This document shows, one piece after another, positions 54,563 to 63,044 of a stretch of 64,000 bases of DNA. The DNA comes from JADJWR01 sp964509545 (GTDB lineage: Bacteria; Pseudomonadota; Gammaproteobacteria; Burkholderiales; Burkholderiaceae_F), in NCBI GenBank assembly GCA_964509545.1, contig CAZDXQ010000014.1:1-64000 (forward strand), read 5' to 3'. The position numbers were made by a program, and so were the translations under genes. Under the pieces are notes generated by a model. That model was not told where the DNA came from. It made no database searches and was given only the letters and a program-made list of their open reading frames with translations. Position 1 is the stretch's first letter. Every line of letters starts with the position of its first letter.

Positions 54563-56120
54563 GCCAGCGACGCGCCGCGGATTCGCCCCTCCTGCCTGCG
54601 GCTCGCGGGTTGATTCCTGGTCGGCCTGGACTGCCGCGCTGACGGTGTGTCTGCTATGGGGCGCCGATGCATCGGCGCAGCGTTGGGCGACGAGTGCCTC
54701 GATTGACGGGACGCTGACCGCAACGGATAACGGCAATTTCGAAGAACGCGGTGACAAGAAAGCGGATGTGATCTTCGAGATAAGACCTCGCATCGGGTTT
54801 CGCCGGGCCGGTGGCGACTTGCGGCTTGAGGGGGACGCTGCGGTTGGTGCTTACACGTTTGTCGAAGGAACGCAGCCAAGTCGTTTCGATCCGAGCCTGA
54901 ACGCAAAGGCGAATCTGGAAGCGATCGACAATTTTTTCTTCGTGGATGGATCCATACGCTTGCAGCGCACGCTTGAGAACCCGTTTGGGCCACAGACACC
55001 GGCAGGATCGAGCGTCAATTCACAACGTACGCTCCAGGCCAGAATCAGCCCCTACATCCAGGGCAACGTGGGGTCGCGCGTTCGGTATCGACTAGCCAAC
55101 GACACGAGCTGGACGCGTTCGAATGGCAGTTCGCAGCAGTTGAACAGCCAATACGCAACGCGGCAGTCGGCGGAGCTTTCCCTGCTGCCAAGGCCGGTCG
55201 GCCTTTCGCTGACGTTCGACCGCGATGACTCGGACGCGGAAGGAGGAGCAACGCGCAGGACCACGTCGGAGGTCGCTCGGGCTAGTTTGCTGTACAGCCC
55301 TCGCCCGCAGTTCACGTTCGGAGTGCTTGCCGGCCACGAAGAGAATAACTATCCGGGCTTCAACGCGAAACGGGATTTCTACGGCATGAGCGGGACTTGG
55401 CGGCCGACGGAAAGGACAAACCTGTCGTTTGCCGGTGAAAGGCGCTTCTTCGGAAACGGATGGCAGGCTGCCTTCGATCACAGAATGCCGCGATTGGCAT
55501 GGACGGTGCGCTCTTCGCGCGCCGTCAGCACGCTGCCACAGCGGTTCCTCGGTCTGCCGGTTACGCAGGACGTCGCAGCGCTGATCGATGCCAGCCTGAC
55601 GACACGCATCCCGGATCCGATCGAACGGGCGCGAGCGGTCGAGGACCTCATCATAAGCCGCGGGCTGCCGCGCACCTTGGTGGTGCCAGTTGACATTTAT
55701 GCCGAGCAGATCGAGTTGCGGACCGCGAATAGTGCGACTGTTGCCTTAATCGGCCCGCGCAACACAGTCGCGTTTACTGCATTCTCATCGGTGACGGAGA
55801 GGTTGGTGGCGAGTTCCGGCCCGGCCGCAGTGCCTGACGCATTGCTCGACAACCGTCAGCGTGGACTTGGTGTCAGCTTCGCCCATCAGCTCAGTATGCT
55901 CACGACGCTCAGCGCGGACGCGTCATGGCGCGACACGCGGGGACTCGGGTTGGCCACGAACGAGCAGAGCCGGCAGCAGACCTACCAGCTTCGCTTCACG
56001 CACCTCCTGACCCCGAAGACGACGGCAACTGGTGGCGCGCGCTACCAGGTGTTCGACTCGACGGTCCAGAAAGATACGAGCGAGGCGGCGCTTTTCGTCG
56101 GCCTTGGCCACCGCTTCTAG
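54528..56120 (+). CDS. XrtA-system outer-membrane beta-barrel protein
   Basis: A 530-residue protein of the TIGR03016 type. A likely signal peptide (AWTAALTVCLLWGADASAQ) leads to long amphipathic beta-strand repeats, and the sequence ends in LFVGLGHRF with a terminal Phe. It is probably an export barrel for polysaccharide. Its ATG at 54528 lies inside the kinase Tyr-rich tail (35-base overlap). A later start is possible if the signal peptide is shorter. Confidence 0.82.
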   Translation: MATTAATDTVPRPATRRGFAPPACGSRVDSWSAWTAALTVCLLWGADASAQRWATSASIDGTLTATDNGNFEERGDKKADVIFEIRPRIGFRRAGGDLRLEGDAAVGAYTFVEGTQPSRFDPSLNAKANLEAIDNFFFVDGSIRLQRTLENPFGPQTPAGSSVNSQRTLQARISPYIQGNVGSRVRYRLANDTSWTRSNGSSQQLNSQYATRQSAELSLLPRPVGLSLTFDRDDSDAEGGATRRTTSEVARASLLYSPRPQFTFGVLAGHEENNYPGFNAKRDFYGMSGTWRPTERTNLSFAGERRFFGNGWQAAFDHRMPRLAWTVRSSRAVSTLPQRFLGLPVTQDVAALIDASLTTRIPDPIERARAVEDLIISRGLPRTLVVPVDIYAEQIELRTANSATVALIGPRNTVAFTAFSSVTERLVASSGPAAVPDALLDNRQRGLGVSFAHQLSMLTTLSADASWRDTRGLGLATNEQSRQQTYQLRFTHLLTPKTTATGGARYQVFDSTVQKDTSEAALFVGLGHRF

Positions 56121-56127
56121 GTTTCCA

Positions 56128-57150
56128 ATGTACGAGACGTTCTACGGCCTTACCGGCAAGCCCTTCCAGCTGAACCCGGACCCCGCGTTCCTGTTCAGCA
56201 GCAAGGGGCACAGCAGTGCCTACGCCTATCTGAAGTACGGCGTGTTCCAGGGCGAGGGCTTCATCGTCGTCACGGGCGAGATCGGCGCCGGCAAGACGAC
56301 GCTGATCCGGGCGATGCTCGAGGAACTCGATCCCACCCGCGTCGTCGCCGCACAGCTGGTCAGCACGATGCTCGACTCGGACAACCTGCTGCGCGCGGTG
56401 GCCACCGCCTTCGGCCTGGCCGTCCGTGGCGAGGACAAGGCGCATCTGCTCGCCGGCCTGGAGGCGTTCCTCACCTCGCTGGTCACGCAGAACAAGCGTG
56501 CGCTGCTCGTCGTCGACGAAGCGCAGAACCTGACGCCGCAGGCGATGGAAGAACTGCGCATGCTGTCGAACTTCCAGCTCGGCGACCGCGCGCTGCTGCA
56601 GAGCTTTCTGGTCGGCCAGCCCGAACTGCGCAACCTGATGCGCGCGCCGACAATGCAGCAGCTGCGGCAGCGGATCATCGCCTCGTATCACCTCGGGCCG
56701 ATGGACAAGTCGGAAACCCGTGCCTATGTCGAGCACCGGCTGCACCGCGTCGGCTGGAACGGCGACCCTCAGTTCGAGCCGGAGGTCTTTGCCGAGATCT
56801 ACGACGCCACCGGAGGCATCCCGCGGCGGATCAACCAGTTGTGCAATCGGCTGCTGCTGGCCGGCTTCCTCTCCGAGAAGCACCAACTGACAGCCGCCGA
56901 CGCCGAGGAGGTCATCAAGGAACTGAGCACCGAACTGAGCGCCGACGCGCCGCGGGCGCCGGTCGTCGTGCTGCCCGGAGCGCAGCGTTCGGGCGGGGAA
57001 CCGGTTTCCGGGGACTTCGCCTCTCTGGCGGCGACGGTCGACCGGATGGACAGCAACATCAACGTGATCCTCGATCTGCTGCAGTCGATCGTCCGTCCGG
57101 CCCGCACCGACAAGCCGGGTGCGAAGTCGGGCGGATCGTCGGCGGCCTGA
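56128..57150 (+). CDS. XrtA-system AAA ATPase
   Basis: A 340-residue ExeA/GspA-like ATPase of the TIGR03015 type, started at ATG 56128. It opens YETFYGLTGKPFQLNPDP, has Walker A TGEIGAGKTTLIRA, Walker B ALLVVDEAQNL and sensor GGIPRRINQLCNRLL. It may couple energy to exopolysaccharide assembly in the cell envelope. A C-terminal tail is Ala/Ser-rich. Confidence 0.9.
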   Translation: MYETFYGLTGKPFQLNPDPAFLFSSKGHSSAYAYLKYGVFQGEGFIVVTGEIGAGKTTLIRAMLEELDPTRVVAAQLVSTMLDSDNLLRAVATAFGLAVRGEDKAHLLAGLEAFLTSLVTQNKRALLVVDEAQNLTPQAMEELRMLSNFQLGDRALLQSFLVGQPELRNLMRAPTMQQLRQRIIASYHLGPMDKSETRAYVEHRLHRVGWNGDPQFEPEVFAEIYDATGGIPRRINQLCNRLLLAGFLSEKHQLTAADAEEVIKELSTELSADAPRAPVVVLPGAQRSGGEPVSGDFASLAATVDRMDSNINVILDLLQSIVRPARTDKPGAKSGGSSAA

Positions 57151-58310
57151 TGCTCGATCCGATGGTCGCCGCGGCGCCGGTGCTGTGCGTGGTCGGCGCG
57201 CGGCCGAACTACATGAAGATGGCGCCGCTGATGCGCGCCTTTGCCGCCGAGCCGCGCATGCCGCGCACTGTGCTCGTGCACACCGGCCAGCACTACGACT
57301 ACGCGCTGAACGAAAAGCTGTTCATCGATCTAAACATGCCGGCGCCGGACGTCAATCTCGACGTCGGCTCTGGCACGCATGCGGTGCAGACGGCCGAGGT
57401 GATGAAGCGGTTCGAACCGCTGATCGATCAGTATTCGCCCTCCTGCATCGTCGTCGTCGGCGATGTCAACTCGACGCTCGCCTGTTCGCTGGTGGCAGCG
57501 AAACGCGAGGTGGGCGTGGTCCATGTCGAGGCGGGCCTGCGCAGCTACGACCGCAGCATGCCGGAAGAGATCAATCGCGTGCTCACCGACCAGATCGCCG
57601 ACGTGCTTTACACGACCGAGCGCAGTGCGCTGGGCAACCTCGTGCGCGAGGGCGTCGATCCGGCGCGCGTTCACTTCGTCGGCAACCTGATGATCGACTC
57701 GCTGCACGCGGCGCGGCCGAAAGCGGTGGCGCCGGAGGCGACGCTTGCCGCGGCCGGGCAGCCGGCGGCGCTGGTAAACGGCCATTTCGGCGTCGTCACG
57801 CTGCACCGCCCGTCGAACGTCGACACGCCCGACGTCCTCGGCGCGCTGCTGGAAGCGCTGCTGCAGATCAGCGAACGGTTGCCGCTGGTCTGGCCGATGC
57901 ACCCGCGCACGCGCGCCAGCATCGAGCGCTTCGGCTTCGCCGATTTCCTGCGCGCGCACAGCCTCGCCTGCCTGCCGCCGCAGGGGTACCTCGAAATGGT
58001 CGGGCTGATGAGCCGCGCCACCGTCGTGCTGACCGACTCCGGCGGCATGCAGGAGGAAACGACCGCCCTCGGTGTGCCCTGCCTGACCCTGCGCGAAAAC
58101 ACCGAGCGGCCGATCACGGTCGAGCAGGGCACCAACACGCTGGTCGGGCACGACGTCGCGGCGCTGTTCGCGGCGGTCGACGCCATCCTCGCCGGCGGCG
58201 GCAAGCGCGGCCGCCAGCCCGAACTGTGGGATGGCCGCACGGGCAGCCGCATTGCCGCGCATCTGGCGACGTGGCTGCAGCAGCGCCGGGTCTTGGAGGC
58301 GCACGCATGA
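57150..58310 (+). CDS. wecB: UDP-N-acetylglucosamine 2-epimerase
   Basis: A 386-residue epimerase that converts UDP-GlcNAc and UDP-ManNAc. It has VVGARPNYMKMAPLMRAF, HTGQHYDYALNEKLF, VVVGDVNSTLACSL, HVEAGLRSYDRSMPEE and the C-terminal LTDSGGMQEETTALGVPCLTLR. It supplies ManNAc-type donor for the polymer. Its ATG overlaps the ATPase stop (TGATG). Confidence 0.93.
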   Translation: MLDPMVAAAPVLCVVGARPNYMKMAPLMRAFAAEPRMPRTVLVHTGQHYDYALNEKLFIDLNMPAPDVNLDVGSGTHAVQTAEVMKRFEPLIDQYSPSCIVVVGDVNSTLACSLVAAKREVGVVHVEAGLRSYDRSMPEEINRVLTDQIADVLYTTERSALGNLVREGVDPARVHFVGNLMIDSLHAARPKAVAPEATLAAAGQPAALVNGHFGVVTLHRPSNVDTPDVLGALLEALLQISERLPLVWPMHPRTRASIERFGFADFLRAHSLACLPPQGYLEMVGLMSRATVVLTDSGGMQEETTALGVPCLTLRENTERPITVEQGTNTLVGHDVAALFAAVDAILAGGGKRGRQPELWDGRTGSRIAAHLATWLQQRRVLEAHA

Positions 58311-59158
58311 ACGCCTCGGTGCCGATCGCGCTGATCAATGCGCTCACCATCGACGTCGAGGACTACTTCCAGGTCTCGGCGTTCGACCGGCACATCGACC
58401 GCGAGGCATGGGAGCGGATGCCGTGCCGCGTCGAGCGCAACGTCGAGCAGCTGCTAGCGCTGCTCGACGAGCATCAGGCGCATGCCACCTTCTTCACGCT
58501 GGGCTGGGTGGCGCACCGCTATCCGGCGCTGATCCGCCGCATCGTCGCCCAGGGACACGAACTGGCGAGCCACGGCTACGGGCATCGCCGCGCCAGCGAC
58601 CTCGATCACGCCGCGTTCAGCCACGACATCCGCCATGCCAAGGCGCTGCTCGAGGACATCAGCGGCACCGCAGTCATCGGTTATCGCGCGCCGAGCTTTT
58701 CCATCGGCAAGGCCAATCTCTGGGCGTTCGACTGCATCGCCGCGGCCGGCTACCGCTACAGCTCGAGCATCTACCCGGTCCAGCATGACCACTACGGCAT
58801 GCCCGATGCGCCACGCTTCCCCTACCGGGTGCGCGACGGGCTGACGGAAATCCCGGTCACGACGACGCGCCTGTTCGGCCGCAACCTGCCGGCGGGCGGC
58901 GGCGGTTACTTCAGGCTGGCGCCGTATCACGTGTCGCGCTGGGCGATCGCCCGCGTCAATCGGCAGGAACTGCGTCCGGCGATCTTCTACTTCCACCCGT
59001 GGGAGATCGATCCCGAACAGCCGCGCGTGGACGGCGTGAGCCTTAAGACGCGCTTTCGCCACTACCTGAACCTGCACCGCACGCAGGCGCGCCTGCGCCG
59101 CCTGCTTTCCGACTTCCGCTGGGATCGCATCGACCGAGTGTTCGAGGTGAACGCGTGA
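58307..59158 (+). CDS. XrtA-system polysaccharide deacetylase
   Basis: A 283-residue NodB-family deacetylase (TIGR03006 type). Motif 1 is TIDVEDYFQV with the catalytic and metal Asp, motif 2 ASHGYGHRR with metal His residues, and motif 3 GYRAPSFSIGK. It probably deacetylates amino sugars in the polymer or precursor. The ATG overlaps wecB by 4 bases; stop and FemAB start also overlap (GTGA). Confidence 0.92.
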   Translation: MNASVPIALINALTIDVEDYFQVSAFDRHIDREAWERMPCRVERNVEQLLALLDEHQAHATFFTLGWVAHRYPALIRRIVAQGHELASHGYGHRRASDLDHAAFSHDIRHAKALLEDISGTAVIGYRAPSFSIGKANLWAFDCIAAAGYRYSSSIYPVQHDHYGMPDAPRFPYRVRDGLTEIPVTTTRLFGRNLPAGGGGYFRLAPYHVSRWAIARVNRQELRPAIFYFHPWEIDPEQPRVDGVSLKTRFRHYLNLHRTQARLRRLLSDFRWDRIDRVFEVNA

Positions 59159-60228
59159 ACTTGTCGGATGCCCCAACGATCGAATCCAGCGCGCACGATG
59201 CCCTGCAGATCCGGCCCGCGCGGGCCGCGGACGGCGCGCGCTGGGACGAGTTTGTCCATGCGTGCCCCAACGCCACGTTCTTCCACCGCATCGGCTGGCA
59301 GCAGATCATCGAGCGGGTTTTCCGGCATCGCACGCACTACCTGCTCGCCGAGAGGGCGGGCCGGATCGTCGGCGTGCTGCCGCTGGCGCAGGTGCGCAGC
59401 CGCCTGTTCGGCCACGCGCTGGTGTCACTGCCGTTCGCGGTCTACGGCGGAGTCGCCTCGACTGATGACGAGGCGGTCCCGGCGCTGCACGCGGCAGCGG
59501 TCGCACTCGCGCGCGACCTTGGCGTCGAGCACCTGGAACTGCGCAACCTGCGCCGCACCGAGCCCGACTGGCCACAGCAGGACCTTTACGTCACGTTCCG
59601 CAAGCCGATCCTGCCCGAGGTCGAGGCGAACATGCTGGCCATCCCACGCAAGCAGCGGGCGATGGTGCGCAAGGCGATCGGCCGCAACCTTTCGAGCAAG
59701 ATCGATACAGGCATCGACCGCTTCTTCGCGCTTTATGCGGACAACGTCCATCGCCACGGCACGCCGCCGTTTAGCAAGGGGTACTTCGAGGCGCTGCGCG
59801 AGACCTTCGGCGACGCCTGCGAAGTGCTGACGGTGCTCGACCCCAAGGGCAGCCCGGTGTCCGGCGTGCTGAGTTTCTACTTTCGCGACGAGGTGCTGCC
59901 GTACTACGCCGGCGACGTCGAGGCCGCGCGCGATCTCGCCGCCAACGACTTCAAGTACTGGGAACTGATGCGCCGCGCCTGCGAGCGCGGCATCCGAGTA
60001 TTCGACTACGGCCGCTCGAAGCGCGGCACCGGTTCGTTCGACTTCAAGAAGAACTGGGGTTTCGAGCCGGCGCCGCTCGCTTACGAATACAGGCTGTTCA
60101 GGCGCGATGCGATCCCGCAGAACAATCCGACCAATCCGAAGTACCGCGCCATGATCGCGCTGTGGCGTCACCTGCCGCGCCCGGTGGCCAACGCGATCGG
60201 TCCTTCGATCGTGCGCAATCTGGGCTGA
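59155..60228 (+). CDS. XrtA-system FemAB-like acyl/aminoacyltransferase
   Basis: A 357-residue GNAT/FemAB-fold protein of the TIGR03019 type. It has FVHACPNATFFHRIGWQQII, a central IPRKQRAMVRKAIGRNL and C-terminal FDYGRSKRGTGSFDFKKNWGF, typical of this family. It may acylate polysaccharide or a lipid carrier; the role is not established. Start is GTG 59155 overlapping the deacetylase stop. Confidence 0.9.
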   Translation: MNLSDAPTIESSAHDALQIRPARAADGARWDEFVHACPNATFFHRIGWQQIIERVFRHRTHYLLAERAGRIVGVLPLAQVRSRLFGHALVSLPFAVYGGVASTDDEAVPALHAAAVALARDLGVEHLELRNLRRTEPDWPQQDLYVTFRKPILPEVEANMLAIPRKQRAMVRKAIGRNLSSKIDTGIDRFFALYADNVHRHGTPPFSKGYFEALRETFGDACEVLTVLDPKGSPVSGVLSFYFRDEVLPYYAGDVEAARDLAANDFKYWELMRRACERGIRVFDYGRSKRGTGSFDFKKNWGFEPAPLAYEYRLFRRDAIPQNNPTNPKYRAMIALWRHLPRPVANAIGPSIVRNLG

Positions 60229-60280
60229 CGGCGCGACGGCACTGCCGCCGCGCGCGAGACCCCGACACGCGCAGACCTCG

Positions 60281-61846
60281 ATGCACTCGGAACGGCAACT
60301 TGAACTGGAGTTCGTCCGCCTGACCGAACGGCGGCAGTGGCAGGCGTTTGGACTCGTTGCGGCGTGCCTGCTCGCCGTCGTGGCAGCCTTCAGTGAATCG
60401 TTTGTCGAGATGGTCCGGATCTGGCATCGGTCCGAGACCTTCACGCACGGTTTCCTGGTTCTTCCGGCCTTCCTGTATCTGGTGTGGCAGCGCCGCGCCG
60501 ATCTCGCCGCGACACCCGTGCGGCCGTTCCTTCCGGCCCTTGTACTGGCGGCCGGCGCGGGATTCCTGTGGCTGCTCGGCGAAGTCGCCAGCGCCTTGAC
60601 GCCGAGCATGTTCGGTGCCGTGGCGATGGTGCCGGCGGTCGTGATCGGCGTCCTCGGCTGGCGCTGGGCGCGGGTGCTGGCATTCCCGCTCGCGTTTCTC
60701 TTCTTTGCCGTCCCGTTCGGCGAGGCGTTTGTGCCGAAGCTGATGGAATGGACGGCCGACTTCACCGTCCTCGCGCTGCAGGCCACCGGCGTGCCGGTGC
60801 TCAGGGAAGGGCAGCATCTCTTCATCCCCTCCGGGCGCTGGTCGGTGGTCGAGGCCTGCAGCGGGATCCGCTACCTCATCGCCTCGATGTTCGTCGGCGC
60901 GCTGTATGCCTGGATGATGTACCGGTCGCCGATCCGCCGCGCGCTGTTCTTTGTCGCCTCGATCGTGGTGCCGATCGTCGCCAACTGGCTGCGAGCCTAC
61001 ATCATCGTCATGCTGGGTCACCTGAGCGGCAACCGCATTGCTGCCGGCGTCGACCACCTGATCTACGGCTGGGTGTTTTTCGGCGCGGTGATCATGATCC
61101 TGTTTGCCGTCGGCACCCTCTGGCGCGAGGATCACCATGCCAAAGCGGCAGACAACTTGCCGGCCGGCATGCCGGCGATCGCCGGATCTGCACTCGTCAA
61201 CAACTCGGTCGGCATGGCGGCGGTCCTCATGGCCGCCATGGTGGTGGTGTGGCCCGCTGCAGGCGCGGTCCTGATGCGTCCTTACGAAGAGCGCGTGCTT
61301 CCCGCCGCAGAGTTCGCGACCGCCGCGGGGTGGCAGATCGTCGACGCTGGATTCGATGGCTGGCGGCCGAAACTGCATTCGGCGGCAAGCGAGCAAGTGT
61401 TCACGTTCGAGAAGGATGGGCAGAAGGTCGGCCTGTTTGTGGGTTTCTTCCGCAACCAGCGTCAGGGTGCGGAGCTGGTCAACTCGGAAAACGTGCTCCT
61501 CGCGAAAGACGACACCAGTTGGGTTGCGGTCGGCAGCGGGCCACGGGCGACCCTGCTGAACTCGCGGCCGCTGAGCGTGAACACGCAGCGCATGCGCGAC
61601 GGCCGGTTCACCCTCGTGGCCTGGCAGTGGTACTGGCTCGGGGACTCCTGGACCTCGAGTGATTCGCGCGCGAAATTCGAACTCGCCGTCGACCGTCTGC
61701 TGCGCCGCGACGACACCTCCGCCTGGATTGCGGCATTTGTCGTCGAACCCGCCGATGGCAAGGAAGCCGAGGCCATCCTCGACGGCTTTGTACGCGAGAT
61801 GGGCGGGCCGATCGAGCGGGCGCTGCAAGCGGTGGCGGGGCGATGA
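60281..61846 (+). CDS. xrtA: Exosortase A with EpsI domain
   Basis: A 521-residue polytopic membrane protease. The exosortase part (about 1-290) has the catalytic Cys193 in EACSGIRYL, Arg in VANWLRAYIIV and His in GVDHLIYGWVFF. The C-terminal EpsI domain (about 325-500) is fused. It cleaves and sorts PEP-CTERM proteins into the exopolysaccharide. It follows the FemAB gene by 52 bases. Confidence 0.95.
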   Translation: MHSERQLELEFVRLTERRQWQAFGLVAACLLAVVAAFSESFVEMVRIWHRSETFTHGFLVLPAFLYLVWQRRADLAATPVRPFLPALVLAAGAGFLWLLGEVASALTPSMFGAVAMVPAVVIGVLGWRWARVLAFPLAFLFFAVPFGEAFVPKLMEWTADFTVLALQATGVPVLREGQHLFIPSGRWSVVEACSGIRYLIASMFVGALYAWMMYRSPIRRALFFVASIVVPIVANWLRAYIIVMLGHLSGNRIAAGVDHLIYGWVFFGAVIMILFAVGTLWREDHHAKAADNLPAGMPAIAGSALVNNSVGMAAVLMAAMVVVWPAAGAVLMRPYEERVLPAAEFATAAGWQIVDAGFDGWRPKLHSAASEQVFTFEKDGQKVGLFVGFFRNQRQGAELVNSENVLLAKDDTSWVAVGSGPRATLLNSRPLSVNTQRMRDGRFTLVAWQWYWLGDSWTSSDSRAKFELAVDRLLRRDDTSAWIAAFVVEPADGKEAEAILDGFVREMGGPIERALQAVAGR

Positions 61847-63036
61847 AGCCGGTGTCCGATACCCGTCCACTGATCGCGCACGTGCTCTTCCGCTTCGACA
61901 TCGGCGGGCTCGAGAACGGTGTGGTCAACCTGATCAACCGCCTGCCGGCCGCGCAATTCCGCCATGCCGTCATTGCGCTGACGGAGGTCACGGATTTCCG
62001 CAGGCGCATCGAGCAACCCGGCGTCGAATTCTTGTCCCTGCACAAATCGCCGGGGCACGGTATCAAACTGGCTCCGCGCCTGTACCGGATCTTCAGGACG
62101 CTGCGGCCGGCGATCGTTCATACGCGCAACCTGGCGGCGCTCGAAGCCTCGCTTCCAGCCTGGCTGGCAGGGGTGCCGATTCGCATCCATGGCGAACACG
62201 GTTGGGACGTTTCCGATCTGTCCGGCGGCAATACACTCAATCGCCTGACGCGCAGGCTCTACCGCCCATTCGTCTCCCGGTATGTGGCGATGTCGGCGGA
62301 CATCGAGCGCTACCTGGTGCACAGAATCGGCGTTGCGCCGTGGCGCATTGCGCAGATCTACAACGGCGTCGATGCCACCCGCTTTGCCCCGCCGTCAGTC
62401 AAGGCGGCGATCGAGGGTTGCCCCTTCGGCCCACGCGGCTCCTGGTTGGTCGGCACCGTGGGACGCATGCAGGCAGTGAAGGACCAGGCGACACTCGCCC
62501 GTGCGTTCGCGCGCGCATGCTCCTTGGAAGCGAAGGCGGCAGCGCAAATGCGGCTGGTGATTGTCGGCGACGGACCTGAGCGAGACCCAGTCCTGCAGAT
62601 CTTGCGCGACGCCGGTTGCATTGACCGAGCTTGGCTGCCTGGCGCTCGAAACGACATCTCGGAGATCTTGAGGGGGCTTGACTGCTTCGTGCTGCCATCC
62701 CTGTCAGAGGGCATTTCCAACACCATCCTCGAGGCAATGGCAACGGGCCTGCCTGTCGTTGCGACGCGCGTCGGCGGCAATCCCGAACTGATCGAGCCCG
62801 GTGTCACCGGGTTGCTTGTGCGCGCCGGTGATGTCGAGGGGCTGGCAGACACGCTGCTGGCGTTGTGGCGAGAGCGCGATCGAGCCAGTGCGCTCGGAGT
62901 CACGGCACGGCAGGCTGTTGAGCGCTCGTTCAGCCTGGAGCGCATGGCCGGTGATTATTTGCACCTGTACCAGGCGCTGCTGCAGCGGACGACGGCAACT
63001 GCCGGACGTCTGCACGCAGCGCCGCCCTCTTGCTGA
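61843..63036 (+). CDS. XrtA-system family 4 glycosyltransferase
   Basis: A 397-residue GT-B enzyme of the TIGR03088 type. It shows HVLFRFDIGGLENGVVNLIN, RIHGEHGWDVSDL and the donor half with VGTVGRMQAVKDQATLARA and VLPSLSEGISNTILEAMATG (EX7E). It assembles the exopolysaccharide repeat. The ATG overlaps the xrtA stop by 4 bases. Confidence 0.92.
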   Translation: MKPVSDTRPLIAHVLFRFDIGGLENGVVNLINRLPAAQFRHAVIALTEVTDFRRRIEQPGVEFLSLHKSPGHGIKLAPRLYRIFRTLRPAIVHTRNLAALEASLPAWLAGVPIRIHGEHGWDVSDLSGGNTLNRLTRRLYRPFVSRYVAMSADIERYLVHRIGVAPWRIAQIYNGVDATRFAPPSVKAAIEGCPFGPRGSWLVGTVGRMQAVKDQATLARAFARACSLEAKAAAQMRLVIVGDGPERDPVLQILRDAGCIDRAWLPGARNDISEILRGLDCFVLPSLSEGISNTILEAMATGLPVVATRVGGNPELIEPGVTGLLVRAGDVEGLADTLLALWRERDRASALGVTARQAVERSFSLERMAGDYLHLYQALLQRTTATAGRLHAAPPSC

Positions 63037-63044
63037 GTCCAATC

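Noticed and set aside
57119..58306. Extension of the deacetylase frame to 679 residues
   Set aside because: It overlaps wecB in another frame; the real start at 58307 is coupled to the wecB stop.
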